Source: UBA10348 sp002469915
GTDB taxonomy: Bacteria > Bacteroidota > Rhodothermia > Rhodothermales > UBA10348
NCBI GenBank assembly: GCA_029249345.1
Contig: JAQWHM010000016.1
Span: 124,001-188,000 of the forward strand
DNA: 64,000 nucleotides
Direction of reading: 5' to 3'
The position numbers and the translations under genes were made by a program. The notes under the pieces are model-generated. The model was not told the DNA's origin. It worked only from the letters and a program-made list of their open reading frames with translations, and made no database searches. This document shows positions 51,781-60,969 of the stretch, piece after piece (the first letter of the stretch is position 1; the number at the start of each line of letters is the position of its first letter).

Positions 51781-52809
51781 TTACAGCTTTGGCCAGGTAT
51801 CTGAAAGGCGGTACCCTTCCGGCCACGGATCCGTCGGATCTAGTGTATGCTGATGAATACCAGTGATCCAAGCTCGGCCAGTTACGGTTGGAATGATGGC
51901 TGACTTGTTGCCTAGCACAGTAGTGTCCGCAATTGAGCAGAGAAATTCGGAGCCAATAATGGAAGTGGCTCGGTAAAGGTCTCCTTTCTGCATGGTGCCT
52001 TTCGCATGCAGTAGAGCCATGCGAGCCGAACAACCTGTGCCGGTGGGAGACCGATCAATCTTTCCGGGCCGAATGGCAACGCCATTCGGCCCGGAAAGAA
52101 CACCTTCAATGGATTGGAGCGGGCCAGCAAACTGACAAAAAGAGAGGTGATCCCAATCTGGATTGGTCGGGTGTGTAAAGCCGAGTTGCTCATTGGCTGC
52201 GGCTACGATATTCATTCCCATGGTCGCCATATCCTTTGCTTCATCTGGCTCTATAGCAAACCCAAGGGGTGCGGCATCCACGATGACAAAACTATCGCCT
52301 CCATAGGCGGTGCTTACAACGAGCGTACCCAATCCCTCAACTTCAAGATGCACATCTAATTGATCCACAAACGAAGGGACGTTGGTGATTTGGATGCGCT
52401 CGGCCTTCCCATCCTTGCAAAAGGCACGAGCTTTGACTAGGCCGCCGGGAGCTTCCAAGACTAAATCCGTAACCGGTTCGGTCATGGGCAGAATGCCCGT
52501 ATCCAGTAAAACAGTAGAGACGCAAATAGAATTGGAGCCGGACATAGGAGGCGTATCGGCGGGTTCCATAATGATCCACGCTGCCTGCGCCTCCGGATGT
52601 ACGGGAGGGACCAGTAGATTCACGTGTCGGAATACACCTCCACGCGGCTCGTTAAGGACGAAATTACGGAGGGTTTCGTCCTGTTCGATAAAGGTCCGCT
52701 GCTCCCAGATCGTTTTCCCGGGAGGTGGCGACACGCCTCCCACAATCACATCTCCAACCTCACCTTCGGCGTGGCAGCTCACCACATGTATGACTTTTGA
52801 AGTACGCAT
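51781..52809 (-). CDS. Proline racemase family protein (hydroxyproline epimerase/dehydratase type)
   Basis: A 342-residue protein of the proline racemase/4-hydroxyproline epimerase/trans-3-hydroxyproline dehydratase family. The second catalytic cysteine is present in DRSPTGTGCSARMALLHAKG. At the first site, where racemases have MCGHxxIG, it has PPMSGSNSICVSTVLLDTG, so the cysteine is replaced by serine; Ser-Cys pairs occur in part of the family (including some 4-hydroxyproline epimerases), and Thr-Cys pairs mark the dehydratase. Activity is therefore uncertain. It begins six bases after the S15 peptidase gene, which suggests use of proline-rich peptides. Confidence 0.88.
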   Translation of the reverse strand: MRTSKVIHVVSCHAEGEVGDVIVGGVSPPPGKTIWEQRTFIEQDETLRNFVLNEPRGGVFRHVNLLVPPVHPEAQAAWIIMEPADTPPMSGSNSICVSTVLLDTGILPMTEPVTDLVLEAPGGLVKARAFCKDGKAERIQITNVPSFVDQLDVHLEVEGLGTLVVSTAYGGDSFVIVDAAPLGFAIEPDEAKDMATMGMNIVAAANEQLGFTHPTNPDWDHLSFCQFAGPLQSIEGVLSGPNGVAIRPGKIDRSPTGTGCSARMALLHAKGTMQKGDLYRATSIIGSEFLCSIADTTVLGNKSAIIPTVTGRAWITGIHQHTLDPTDPWPEGYRLSDTWPKL

Positions 52810-52815
52810 GTAGAT

Positions 52816-54627
52816 TTAGTTTGAATCTACGTTTCCTTCAAGTGCAGCTCGTCCTCCCACAATAGGGAGCTCAAACGAGGTAGCATCTAGATCAATTGAA
52901 AGCTCCGTTCCAGGCTTTGGATGCAAGGTGAAGTCTTTGTCTGAGGACATAATCATGAATCCAATTTTCTGGCCAGCTTTGATAATCTGGTCATCTGGTT
53001 CAAGGTTGAATTCTAGTTCATAGAACTCTCCGGGTACGAGCGGGCTACTTTCCGTCATGGAAGTGTGATTTTGAGGGTCAGCCCATCCGCGCGTAATGAG
53101 ACCTCCTTTAGCCTGTCGGCCTTCTCTCCATGGAAGAGAAACCACCCAGACCGACAAGTTAGCAGCTGGCTTGCTGGATGAGACTTTCATTTTAGCGCGC
53201 ATCGTGCCCGATATGTGGACATCTTGAGTCAGTTCATGCGTCACGTACATTAAGCGGTGATTGGTGTCCTCGGCTTGGGCCAGGACTTTACCCGTAAAAG
53301 AGACGTTGTCGACAATCGTTTCGACACCTTGGTCCATATGCATGTCAAATGTAAGCATGCCTGACTGCTCTCCACCAGCCTGCGGGTAAAGCGTGACATC
53401 TTCTGATGCCGGATTAGGATAGTCAGCATAAGGAGTGGGCTGCAGGCGATCATCCCCCATGCGAACAATCCAAGCCTTCGGATCATTTTCGACTCCATTT
53501 TCGACGCCGTAGACGTAGCGGGTGAACCACTTGTTCATCATGTCGAGAGGGGGAGGTCCACCATGTCCACCTTGGTGGTAATACATCTGCAGAGGGACTT
53601 GTCCTTTTAACGCTGCTGAAATGCGGTAGCTATGCTCTGGCATGACATTCCAGTCGTTGAATGCATGCGACATCAATACGGCAGCTGTAATATGCTGAGT
53701 CACATTTAGGTAGTCTCGTCCGGCCCAGAACTCATTGTAGTCTCCCGTTAGACGATCCTGTCCTTCTGCCATTTCACCGTCTCTTACGGTGTCATTGCAA
53801 TACTCTCGACGATCGGTGTCCTGGCTGTGAATAAAGTCGTACAGTACATCAATATCCTCTCCCAGATATCCTCCAGGATGCCGGATGAGGCCATTAGAAC
53901 GGTAATAATGCCAGTAAGATGTGTTGGGAGCAACAGGAATGATGGCTTTTAGTCCGTCTACACCTGTGGTGGCGGCAGCGAGAGGAAGCGTTCCGTTGTA
54001 CGACGTGCCCGTCATACCCACATTTCCATTTGACCAATTGGCAACAACCTCTTCACCACCCACTACGGCGGTGTAGCCTTTGGCTCGGCCGTTCAGCCAG
54101 TCAATGACGGCTTTCGGAGCAAGGGATTCATTGATGCCTCCAACGGTCGGGCAACCTTGTGATAGTCCCGTTCCAGGGGATTCTGAATGTACTACAGCAA
54201 AACCACGTGGTAGCCAATCATTCACAAAACCATTCGAAATTCCCGGACGTGTTCTCGGCGCAAAACCTTGATATTTTTCTTTCTCAGGAGGCGCTTCGCC
54301 TACTTTATGGTTTACATCCCAGAACAGGTCTCCTAGACCGGCCGTTCCTGAGTAATATGGGCTCGATCCATAAATAGTGGGCACTTGGAGCCCTTCGGAC
54401 TCGGTTTGAGCTTGTCGAACGACAGATACATGCACGCGGTCTAACTGACCATCTCCATCTGAATCAAATTCAGTTTCCACCCACAATACTTCCCGAATCC
54501 AATCACTTTCATTAGCGAAGCCATCGACTACTTGGGCCATTCCATCTTCAAAAACCGGTTTCGTCTGGGCCTGAACCGTAAGCACGGTCGCCATCAGGAC
54601 CAGTGCGGTGAGAACAAATCTGTGCAT
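52816..54627 (-). CDS. Exported S15/CocE family hydrolase (Xaa-Pro dipeptidyl-peptidase-like)
   Basis: A 603-residue exported alpha/beta hydrolase (signal peptide to VQAQ, about residue 21). The nucleophile is in MTGTSYNGTLPLAAATTGVD, with the aspartate and histidine expected in HAFNDWNVMPEHSY and YYHQGGHGGPPP. A C-terminal beta-jelly-roll (from about 420) completes the S15/CocE layout. Members cleave Xaa-Pro dipeptides or esters. I start at the ATG at 54627; the TTG at 54633 is the alternative. It heads a two-gene unit with the proline racemase-type enzyme, and is divergent from the thioredoxin lipoprotein. Confidence 0.88.
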   Translation of the reverse strand: MHRFVLTALVLMATVLTVQAQTKPVFEDGMAQVVDGFANESDWIREVLWVETEFDSDGDGQLDRVHVSVVRQAQTESEGLQVPTIYGSSPYYSGTAGLGDLFWDVNHKVGEAPPEKEKYQGFAPRTRPGISNGFVNDWLPRGFAVVHSESPGTGLSQGCPTVGGINESLAPKAVIDWLNGRAKGYTAVVGGEEVVANWSNGNVGMTGTSYNGTLPLAAATTGVDGLKAIIPVAPNTSYWHYYRSNGLIRHPGGYLGEDIDVLYDFIHSQDTDRREYCNDTVRDGEMAEGQDRLTGDYNEFWAGRDYLNVTQHITAAVLMSHAFNDWNVMPEHSYRISAALKGQVPLQMYYHQGGHGGPPPLDMMNKWFTRYVYGVENGVENDPKAWIVRMGDDRLQPTPYADYPNPASEDVTLYPQAGGEQSGMLTFDMHMDQGVETIVDNVSFTGKVLAQAEDTNHRLMYVTHELTQDVHISGTMRAKMKVSSSKPAANLSVWVVSLPWREGRQAKGGLITRGWADPQNHTSMTESSPLVPGEFYELEFNLEPDDQIIKAGQKIGFMIMSSDKDFTLHPKPGTELSIDLDATSFELPIVGGRAALEGNVDSN

Positions 54628-54733
54628 GAGCAACTACCTTTTGTGTTTAGCCTTAAAGATACATTTGGATGAGATGATTTTTAGCGCTTCATTTCGGATT
54701 CAACTTCTAACTTCTGACATCCCCCTATTTACT

Positions 54734-55888
54734 ATGAATCGATTGTTGAAACTGGTTCTGACTATGCTGCTCGTTATTACGGCGTGCAGTAACCCAACAG
54801 TGGAGGATGATCTGATTACTGCACTCCTTGAACCCGGTGATTTTAGTGGTGAAACCCGATTAATGTGGAGTCCCAAGGCTGCTTCAGTTCCATTACAAGA
54901 AGTGAATGGTAGCCTGAACGGGGCGATTTATCTGGGTGGCGAAACCCAGAATCCTTACGGCGTACGTCTGGAAAAATCGGGAATGTCCCCTTATTTCGAT
55001 GTGTTATCCATCGATCAAAACCGAGATGGTGCGTATTCAGCAGCCGAATCGTACTCAACCATTCCTAATGAGGTTAGAAACAAGTTTTGGTCCAGTTTTA
55101 AGACTTCTCTGCAAGTGACGGTTCAAGATCCAGAGTCAGGAGAAACGGTGACGAACCCTTATCCAATCAATCTTTGGTATGTGGAAGATCCTAGAGAAGG
55201 AAATCCTGACTTGAATCTGAGGTTTACTCGTGGGGGATGGCTACAGGGTAGGGTAGTTCTGGATGGTGTTGAGGCCCATATCCGGGTTTCTGAATCTAAG
55301 TTGGATGGATTCTTTTCCATGGATGATGAATGGACGCTGGCTCTTCCTGATTCCATGCACAATCTGTACCGATTTGAGCAGGCTAGGCCTGCCAAACGTC
55401 ATGCATGGTTGGGAGAAAAAGCGTTCAGGCTGGTGTCCGTAAACCCAACGGGTCGTTCAGTTGTGTTGGAGTCGATAGATCCAGGCGTATCGCGTGCAAA
55501 GGAAGCACTCGATGATGATCAAACCCGCGTGGACCGCATGGCCCCTCACTCGGGAGAGCATGTTGCCTTTAGCCATGATTTTGCACAAGCTGAAGCTCAG
55601 GCAAAGCAAGAGGCTAAATCCCTGTTCATCGATTTTGAAACCGTCTGGTGTGGACCTTGCAAAACCATGGAAGAGTGGGTCTATTCCGCGGATTCTGTCG
55701 TTGATGCAAGCAAAGGTGTCATTGCCGTTAAAGTGGATGGCGATGATTTTCCTGAGATCGTAGATCGTTTCCAAGTCGTTGGCTACCCAACCATGATCCT
55801 AATGGACCCCGACGGTTCAGTTGCAGGCAAGCTGGTTGGATACCAAGGCGTAGAGGCCATGACCGACTTTCTGTCTCAGGATTCTTAG
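54734..55888 (+). CDS. Lipoprotein with C-terminal thioredoxin domain
   Basis: A 384-residue lipoprotein (lipobox VITAC). The first 250 residues form an unrecognised beta-rich domain with a possible EF-hand-like stretch, VLSIDQNRDGAYSAAESYS. The last 110 residues are a thioredoxin domain: KQEAKSLFIDFETVWCGPCK with the C-G-P-C site, VGYPTMILMDPDGSVAG with the cis-proline, and GYQGVEAMTDFL. It would reduce disulfides in the periplasm. I start at the ATG at 54734 rather than 54608, which would overlap the divergent S15 gene. The end overlaps the convergent HExxH protein gene by four bases. Confidence 0.85.
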   Translation: MNRLLKLVLTMLLVITACSNPTVEDDLITALLEPGDFSGETRLMWSPKAASVPLQEVNGSLNGAIYLGGETQNPYGVRLEKSGMSPYFDVLSIDQNRDGAYSAAESYSTIPNEVRNKFWSSFKTSLQVTVQDPESGETVTNPYPINLWYVEDPREGNPDLNLRFTRGGWLQGRVVLDGVEAHIRVSESKLDGFFSMDDEWTLALPDSMHNLYRFEQARPAKRHAWLGEKAFRLVSVNPTGRSVVLESIDPGVSRAKEALDDDQTRVDRMAPHSGEHVAFSHDFAQAEAQAKQEAKSLFIDFETVWCGPCKTMEEWVYSADSVVDASKGVIAVKVDGDDFPEIVDRFQVVGYPTMILMDPDGSVAGKLVGYQGVEAMTDFLSQDS

Positions 55889-56967
55889 CGAACGAGGACC
55901 ATTGATTTGGTAACGGATCCTTCTGGCGATGATATCTGATAGAAGTAGACTCCGTTGGGCATGGTTCGCCCTTGGACATCCTGACCATTCCAGCTCACTT
56001 CGTGGGATCCCGCGTTTCGAAAGCGATCATCAAGTAGCATAATTTCCTTACCCGTTGAATCTACAACGGTGATTCGTACTTGAGTCGGTTCAGCCGTCGT
56101 AAATGGGATAGTCGTACTTCTGGAAAATGGATTGGGATGGTTTTGGTCCAAAGAGATGGATTGCGGCACCTCGCCAGAGAGTTCATTCGCCGTACCGTTA
56201 GATATTAAATCTAGATCTAGACCTAAATTATCGAAATAGGCGATTCTGGCAGGAATAGTTTGCTCAATGATATTCTTTAGGTTCGTTGATATCCGATCTG
56301 CCCGGTATCGCACAGCCAAATACGGAAGGAAGCTCTCGGCTACGTCTTCTCGCTGAGGGTAATCGCGCGCGTAGGTAGAAATGAATTCAGGATCAGATGT
56401 CTGAGCGGCTACCCAGCCCGTTGCCAGCGCATGATCTCCATCGAGCGAGGTGTGGGCGAGTTCGTGCACAAGCGTTTCTTCGAGAATGCCATCTGCTTCA
56501 TACAGTGCGGACTGACCTGTGTGAATGAGCACACTTCTATTGCCTCCGCCAAAAGGTTGGACACCCTTATTGATCCAGATAGCATCCATATCACGCCTCA
56601 AAGCCTTCGGCATTCTTCCTGTCTCAACGCCATACTTGGTTGCTGCGACCAGGGCATTGTCAGAAGTACCAAACTCTGGATTTACTTGGGCTTCTGCGGT
56701 GCCTCCATCTGAAAAAGTGATGGTGAACAAAAAAGCGTTGATGACTTCCCAGTTATTGGTTCTACGATCAAAAATGGTACGCTGACCTTGTCCTGTATAG
56801 GAAATGTCCTGAAAAACGGTTGGGTCACTCTCAGTAATAATATCTGGGTCAAGAAAGATGGTGCCGCCAAAAGGGGGATCCACTACACTTTCTGGGCCCG
56901 AAGCCGTCAGCGGAAAAAGTATAAAAAGGGCAATAAATACCGTTGGAAACAAGGTTAGACGCGGCAT
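55885..56967 (-). CDS. Secreted HExxH metallopeptidase-like protein with T9SS domain
   Basis: A 360-residue exported protein (signal peptide ending near TASG). The middle contains a zinc-site motif, LEETLVHELAHTSLDGDHAL (HExxH with a further His and Asp), and a long helical part. The C-terminal 85 residues are a type A T9SS sorting domain (DQNHPNPFSRSTTIPF, VDSTGKEIMLLDDRF, NGVYFYQISSPEG). The start at 57060 would run through the terminator at 57011-57048, so I use the ATG at 56967. No known peptidase family is recognised; peptidase activity is inferred. Confidence 0.75.
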   Translation of the reverse strand: MPRLTLFPTVFIALFILFPLTASGPESVVDPPFGGTIFLDPDIITESDPTVFQDISYTGQGQRTIFDRRTNNWEVINAFLFTITFSDGGTAEAQVNPEFGTSDNALVAATKYGVETGRMPKALRRDMDAIWINKGVQPFGGGNRSVLIHTGQSALYEADGILEETLVHELAHTSLDGDHALATGWVAAQTSDPEFISTYARDYPQREDVAESFLPYLAVRYRADRISTNLKNIIEQTIPARIAYFDNLGLDLDLISNGTANELSGEVPQSISLDQNHPNPFSRSTTIPFTTAEPTQVRITVVDSTGKEIMLLDDRFRNAGSHEVSWNGQDVQGRTMPNGVYFYQISSPEGSVTKSMVLVR

Positions 56968-57010
56968 TAGAACTGGGTAGAATATGGAGTCGAGTAACGA
57001 CAAAATATAC

Positions 57011-57048
57011 AAAAAAAGCAGGGGGCGCGACTTCGTCGCCCCCCCTGC
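57011..57048 (-). terminator. Rho-independent terminator after the acetate-channel gene
   Basis: GCAGGGGGCGCGAC (57018-57031), loop TTC, and GTCGCCCCCCCTGC (57035-57048) form a 14-bp stem with one mismatch. On the minus strand seven U's follow (57017-57011). It lies 25 bases after the stop of the acetate-channel gene. Confidence 0.92.
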
Positions 57049-57073
57049 ACCAGTAATCAACTGAACTGTGAAT

Positions 57074-57649
57074 TCAGGACTTTACTGGACCGATTGGAAG
57101 CATAACGCGACCATAAACTTCATTTAAAACTTGAGCTAATGCGGTATAAATGGCAGACAATCCGCAGATAATGCCTTCCCATCCAGCAAATGTTTTAATG
57201 GCTGCATTTCCTGTAGCGTCACCTAGAGCGAGGAGAAAGAACAATAGAGCTAGGGAAAAGAACACAAACTGGAGGGCTCGATTCATTGTGAGCGTGGCTA
57301 CAAACATCACGGCGGTGAATAACCCCCACATGACTAAGTAGGCAACCATAGCTGAGTTTTCAGCAGGCTCAGCTAGTCCCAGAGCAGGCATCATGAGTAG
57401 CGCAACAAGCGTTAACCAGAACAATCCGTAGGATGTGAAGGCTACAGTGCCAAACGTATTCCCTTTTTTCCATTCCATGAGTCCGGCAATAATTTGGGCG
57501 ATACCTCCATAGAAGTGACCCATCGCTAAAATCATAGCTCCCAGCTCAAAAAGGCCAGAATTGTGGAGATTCAGAAGAACCGTGGTCATTCCGAATCCCA
57601 TTAGCCCGAGCGGGGCAGGATTCGCGGTATAGTCGTGGTAGTCACTCAT
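57074..57649 (-). CDS. satP: Acetate uptake channel/transporter (SatP/GPR1/FUN34 family)
   Basis: A 191-residue inner-membrane protein with six helices. The family signature NPAPLGLMGFGMTTVLLNLH stands at the N-terminus, followed by the selectivity-region residues in FYGGIAQIIAGLMEWKKGNT and FGTVAFTSYGLFWLTLVAL. It moves acetate (or succinate) coupled to protons. The terminator at 57011-57048 ends its transcript; the promoter lies in the 198 bases after 57649. The name satP is by family. Confidence 0.94.
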   Translation of the reverse strand: MSDYHDYTANPAPLGLMGFGMTTVLLNLHNSGLFELGAMILAMGHFYGGIAQIIAGLMEWKKGNTFGTVAFTSYGLFWLTLVALLMMPALGLAEPAENSAMVAYLVMWGLFTAVMFVATLTMNRALQFVFFSLALLFFLLALGDATGNAAIKTFAGWEGIICGLSAIYTALAQVLNEVYGRVMLPIGPVKS

Positions 57650-57847
57650 CTCGACTTCTTGGTTTGGGCTATTGGAAGCGCACCAAAAATGCGATTTGAT
57701 GAGATAAGTGCATGACGCGAGAAGGCTCTTCTCATTGGCTGGAGATCCTGACCCGGATGGGCAGAGAATCCCCTACATATGGCCTCCTTTCAATCCAAGT
57801 TCTAATAAGACTGATCGGTCCCGGGAAAGGTGTTCACTTGGGGCGTT

Positions 57848-58792
57848 TTACTGCTCAATACTCCTTAAATACGACGATACCACGGCTGCGTATTCTTCTG
57901 GTTTATCGACCATCGCCATGTGACCGGCATCAGCTATAATTTCAACTTCTGCGTTAGGCACAAGGGAGGCAAAGCGGTGCATCGTTTCAGGTCTGGCTTC
58001 ATCGAATTCGCCGGCGATAAATAGCACGGGCATGTTCAGTTCGTGCAATCGGTCTGTTCGGTCAAAGTTCAGCAACTTTCCCGTGGAAGCAAACTCGGTT
58101 GGTCCCCACATGGTGTTGTACACCTCCGAATTTCCCCTAACGCCTTGGCATTCCGGAACGTCTTTTTCTGGTTGGTGGTAAAGGAATCTGGAGTAAAACG
58201 AATCTGTAGCAGCTACATAATCTGGATGGCTGTATGTCCCTGCGTTTTCGTGTAGACGAATGGTGTTCTGAAGTTCTAGCGGCATCTCTGAGACGAGTAC
58301 TGCCGCATCTTCCAGCCAAATAGGTGTTGAAAGCAATGGACCGCCTAAAATGATGGAGCGCACACCCGTCGTATCTCCTTCTAATCCATATTCAGCCGCT
58401 ACCGAGCCTCCCCAGCTCAGCCCTAAAATATGTAGTTCATCCAACCCCATGACTTCCCGAATGGCTTCGATTTCCGCAACTGATTGTCCAATGTTCCAGT
58501 TCTCTCTATTTCCCGGTCGATCTGATTTTCCGGTTTCTAATTGATCATATCGAATGACTGGACGGTCTAGGATCAGATCATCTAATAGCCCGAATCCACA
58601 GCTTGTCCCACCTGGGCCACCGTGAATGAGTAATAGCGGTATACCTTCGGCTTCCGGATTAGAAAGTTCATAATAGATCCGCCCGCCGGGTACATCCAGC
58701 ATTCCATCTATGGTTTGCTGACGTGCTTCTGGTGGAGATGAGCATGCGGATGTGCAAAACAGCAGGAACGCACTTAGTAGGACCATTCGCAT
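57848..58792 (-). CDS. Proline-iminopeptidase-like alpha/beta hydrolase lipoprotein
   Basis: A 314-residue lipoprotein (lipobox CTSAC). The alpha/beta hydrolase core has LLLIHGGPGGTSCGFGLL (oxyanion hole), HILGLSWGGSVAAEYGLEG (nucleophile), and the aspartate and histidine in VLFIAGEFDEARPETMHRF and IIADAGHMAMVDKPEEY. The HGGPGG pattern is typical of the S33 proline iminopeptidases. I start at the ATG at 58792, since the frame up to 58969 lies inside the ThuA/GSDH gene. It starts four bases after that gene's stop codon, so both are probably in one operon. Confidence 0.87.
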   Translation of the reverse strand: MRMVLLSAFLLFCTSACSSPPEARQQTIDGMLDVPGGRIYYELSNPEAEGIPLLLIHGGPGGTSCGFGLLDDLILDRPVIRYDQLETGKSDRPGNRENWNIGQSVAEIEAIREVMGLDELHILGLSWGGSVAAEYGLEGDTTGVRSIILGGPLLSTPIWLEDAAVLVSEMPLELQNTIRLHENAGTYSHPDYVAATDSFYSRFLYHQPEKDVPECQGVRGNSEVYNTMWGPTEFASTGKLLNFDRTDRLHELNMPVLFIAGEFDEARPETMHRFASLVPNAEVEIIADAGHMAMVDKPEEYAAVVSSYLRSIEQ

Positions 58793-58796
58793 GAGA

Positions 58797-60836
58797 TCAA
58801 GGATTGAACGTGATGTATGAGATTCGAGCGTCGACATTTCTTGAATTCCATGCATTCCCGTACTCAAGTAAGAAAAGACTACCATCATCCGCGAAGGCCA
58901 TGTCCATGGGGCGACTGAGCGTTGTTGACGGAAGGAAGCGCTCCATGTAGTCAAATTCACCATTTTCATCCATTGTCACGAGGAAGATCTTGTGACGCAT
59001 CCACTCATAAACAAATAGCTTACCCTCGAAATAAGGTGGGAATCCTGTCTTTGATTCACTTCGGAAAACAGGACCAGCCATTGCCGTTCGCCCCCCGGTT
59101 TCGAGGAGGGGAAATGCGGAGGATGCTCCATAAGGGTACCAAATCCAAGCGGATTGAGCAGGAGGTAGTTGCTTTGCACCCGTGTTGTTGGGTGAGTTAT
59201 TAATGGGCTGACTGGCGTCGTGCACTCCTAGACTTTGCTCTGTTGAAAAGTCCCATTCGTGATATGCCTTATTATCGCCAACAAAATAAGGCCAGCCGTA
59301 GAATCCAGCTTCTCTGGCCTGATTTAACTCATCGTGCCCTGCAGGGCCGCGGTCGGTGGAATCAGCGGTGGCGTCTGGTCCTACTTCTCCCCAGTACAGC
59401 CAATTTGTCTCCTGATCAATGGAGATTCGAAATGGATTCCTATTACCCATCACGTAAATCTCTGGATGGCCATTTGCGCCGTCAGCAAACAAGTTGCCTT
59501 TGGGGATGGAATACGTTCCATCGTTTTCAGGTCGAATACGGAGGATTTTTCCTCGTAAGTCACGGGTATTGGCCGCTGTGCGCTGTGCATCCCAGTAGGC
59601 CCGATCAGGTTGTTCATCAGAAGGACTATATCCATCTGAGGCGAAGGGGTTCGTGTCGTCTCCCGTTGAGAGATACAGGAATCCATCTGGCCCGAATTCT
59701 ACGGCCCCGCCGGCATGGCAACACTCAAACCGTTGGGTCGGGACGGTGAGCAATACGACTTCAGAGTCCATATCCAGCGTATTCCCATTGAAATGGAAAC
59801 GTGATAGCTGTTGTTGTGAGACATTAGGCGAAGAGTAATACAGGTAGAGCCAACCGTTGGATTCAAATCCAGGATCAAGCGCAAGACCTAATAAGCCATC
59901 CTCCATTTCAGAAAAGACGTCGATTTCCGCGATGATGCCATCGACGCCGTTCGCTGGATCTACCATATGCATGCTACCGTGGCGTTCGATAAACAACGCG
60001 CGTCCATCCGGAAGCGGTGCGACCTCCATGGGCTCTCTAAGATTTTCTTTTAGTACGACCTGGGTAAACTCGCTTTCATTTGGCGTTAATTCTGCGGTTG
60101 GGCCCCCTTCCGTAGCCCATTCTATACCTCCGAGTAGGTGATTCAAGAAATCAGTTTCGAGCCAAGTTTCCGGTCGATGCCCCATGTTAGTATAGAAAGA
60201 GCGACCACCGTCAAAGGTGTGATACCACGACATGGGTTGGGTCGCACCTTCAAACGTATCCGTTCCTGCATCATAGGATTGCTTGTCAATGGACAGCAGC
60301 ACATTCAGATTGTCGTTCACAAAGCGATGGTTATACCATTCATCAGAGCGAACCCATTCGTCATCGAGATGCGCTGTTGAAGGATGTCTACTATCATCCA
60401 CTACCAAACGGGCTTCTTGAATCGCTGGATGATCGACGAAATAGGCACCTACTAGTTGACCATACCAAGGCCAACCGTATTCGGTATCAGATGCAGAGTG
60501 AACACCTATATAACCACCGCCTCCTTGGATGTACCGCTGAAACGCTATCTGTTGCTGTTCATTGAGGACATCTCCGGTAGTGTTCAAGAACATGACTGCA
60601 TCGTACTTGGCTAGCCCTTCATCGGTAAATACGTCTGAAGACTCCGTCGAATCTACTTCTATTGAATGGGAAGCGGCAAGCTTTGAAATCGCACTATGTC
60701 CGTCTGAGATGGAGCCATGTCGAAACCCCTGGGTTTGGGAGAATACTAGGATATGGCGGTCACTAGGGCCCATAAGAAAGAGCACGACCACTAGGGAAAT
60801 CAGCACAAAAAAAGCGGCAATAAGTTTTCGATTCAC
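58797..60836 (-). CDS. ThuA domain plus PQQ-dependent sugar dehydrogenase-like protein
   Basis: A 679-residue exported protein. A membrane anchor or signal stretch covers residues 5-23 (LIAAFFVLISLVVVLFLMG). A ThuA-like domain follows at about 28-245 (ILVFSQTQGFRHGSISDGHS, GGGYIGVHSASDTEYGWPWY). From about 255 to the end it has a PQQ-type glucose/sorbosone dehydrogenase propeller (GLLGLALDPGFESNGWLYLY, HAGGAVEFGPDGFLYLSTGD, NRNPFRISIDQETNWLYWGE, MDMAFADDGSLFLLEYGNA). The combination is known in Bacteroidota. The GTG at 60836 is the start. The propeller may oxidise a sugar in the periplasm; the ThuA part has an unclear role. Confidence 0.9.
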   Translation of the reverse strand: MNRKLIAAFFVLISLVVVLFLMGPSDRHILVFSQTQGFRHGSISDGHSAISKLAASHSIEVDSTESSDVFTDEGLAKYDAVMFLNTTGDVLNEQQQIAFQRYIQGGGGYIGVHSASDTEYGWPWYGQLVGAYFVDHPAIQEARLVVDDSRHPSTAHLDDEWVRSDEWYNHRFVNDNLNVLLSIDKQSYDAGTDTFEGATQPMSWYHTFDGGRSFYTNMGHRPETWLETDFLNHLLGGIEWATEGGPTAELTPNESEFTQVVLKENLREPMEVAPLPDGRALFIERHGSMHMVDPANGVDGIIAEIDVFSEMEDGLLGLALDPGFESNGWLYLYYSSPNVSQQQLSRFHFNGNTLDMDSEVVLLTVPTQRFECCHAGGAVEFGPDGFLYLSTGDDTNPFASDGYSPSDEQPDRAYWDAQRTAANTRDLRGKILRIRPENDGTYSIPKGNLFADGANGHPEIYVMGNRNPFRISIDQETNWLYWGEVGPDATADSTDRGPAGHDELNQAREAGFYGWPYFVGDNKAYHEWDFSTEQSLGVHDASQPINNSPNNTGAKQLPPAQSAWIWYPYGASSAFPLLETGGRTAMAGPVFRSESKTGFPPYFEGKLFVYEWMRHKIFLVTMDENGEFDYMERFLPSTTLSRPMDMAFADDGSLFLLEYGNAWNSRNVDARISYITFNP

Positions 60837-60867
60837 GGCTGATATCCTATAAATTGAAGGAAAGAGG

Positions 60868-60969
60868 GTGGAGGCTCATGGCCTAGATGACCGAAAGCTA
60901 GCAGAGGGTGAAGCCCAACGCAAGGATTACGACCTCGCAAATAGAAAATTGGATCCAGAAAAACGATAA
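60868..60969 (+). CDS. Candidate 33-residue charged small protein
   Basis: A frame opens after TAA at 60850 and runs to TAA at 60967-60969. GTG at 60868 is a good start: AAGGA at 60857-60861 lies six bases before it. The peptide is (M)EAHGLDDRKLAEGEAQRKD followed by YDLANRKLDPEKR, very charged (about 15 acidic or basic residues) and probably helical. The stop is directly followed by the ATG of the next gene (TAAATG), so translation would be coupled. I do not recognise it. Coding is suggested by the ribosome site and composition only; comparison with relatives would decide. Confidence 0.5.
   Translation: MEAHGLDDRKLAEGEAQRKDYDLANRKLDPEKR

Noticed and set aside
57708..57939. Two overlapping plus-strand frames after the acetate-channel gene
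   Set aside because: They run into the 3' end of the alpha/beta hydrolase gene on the other strand and do not look like proteins.
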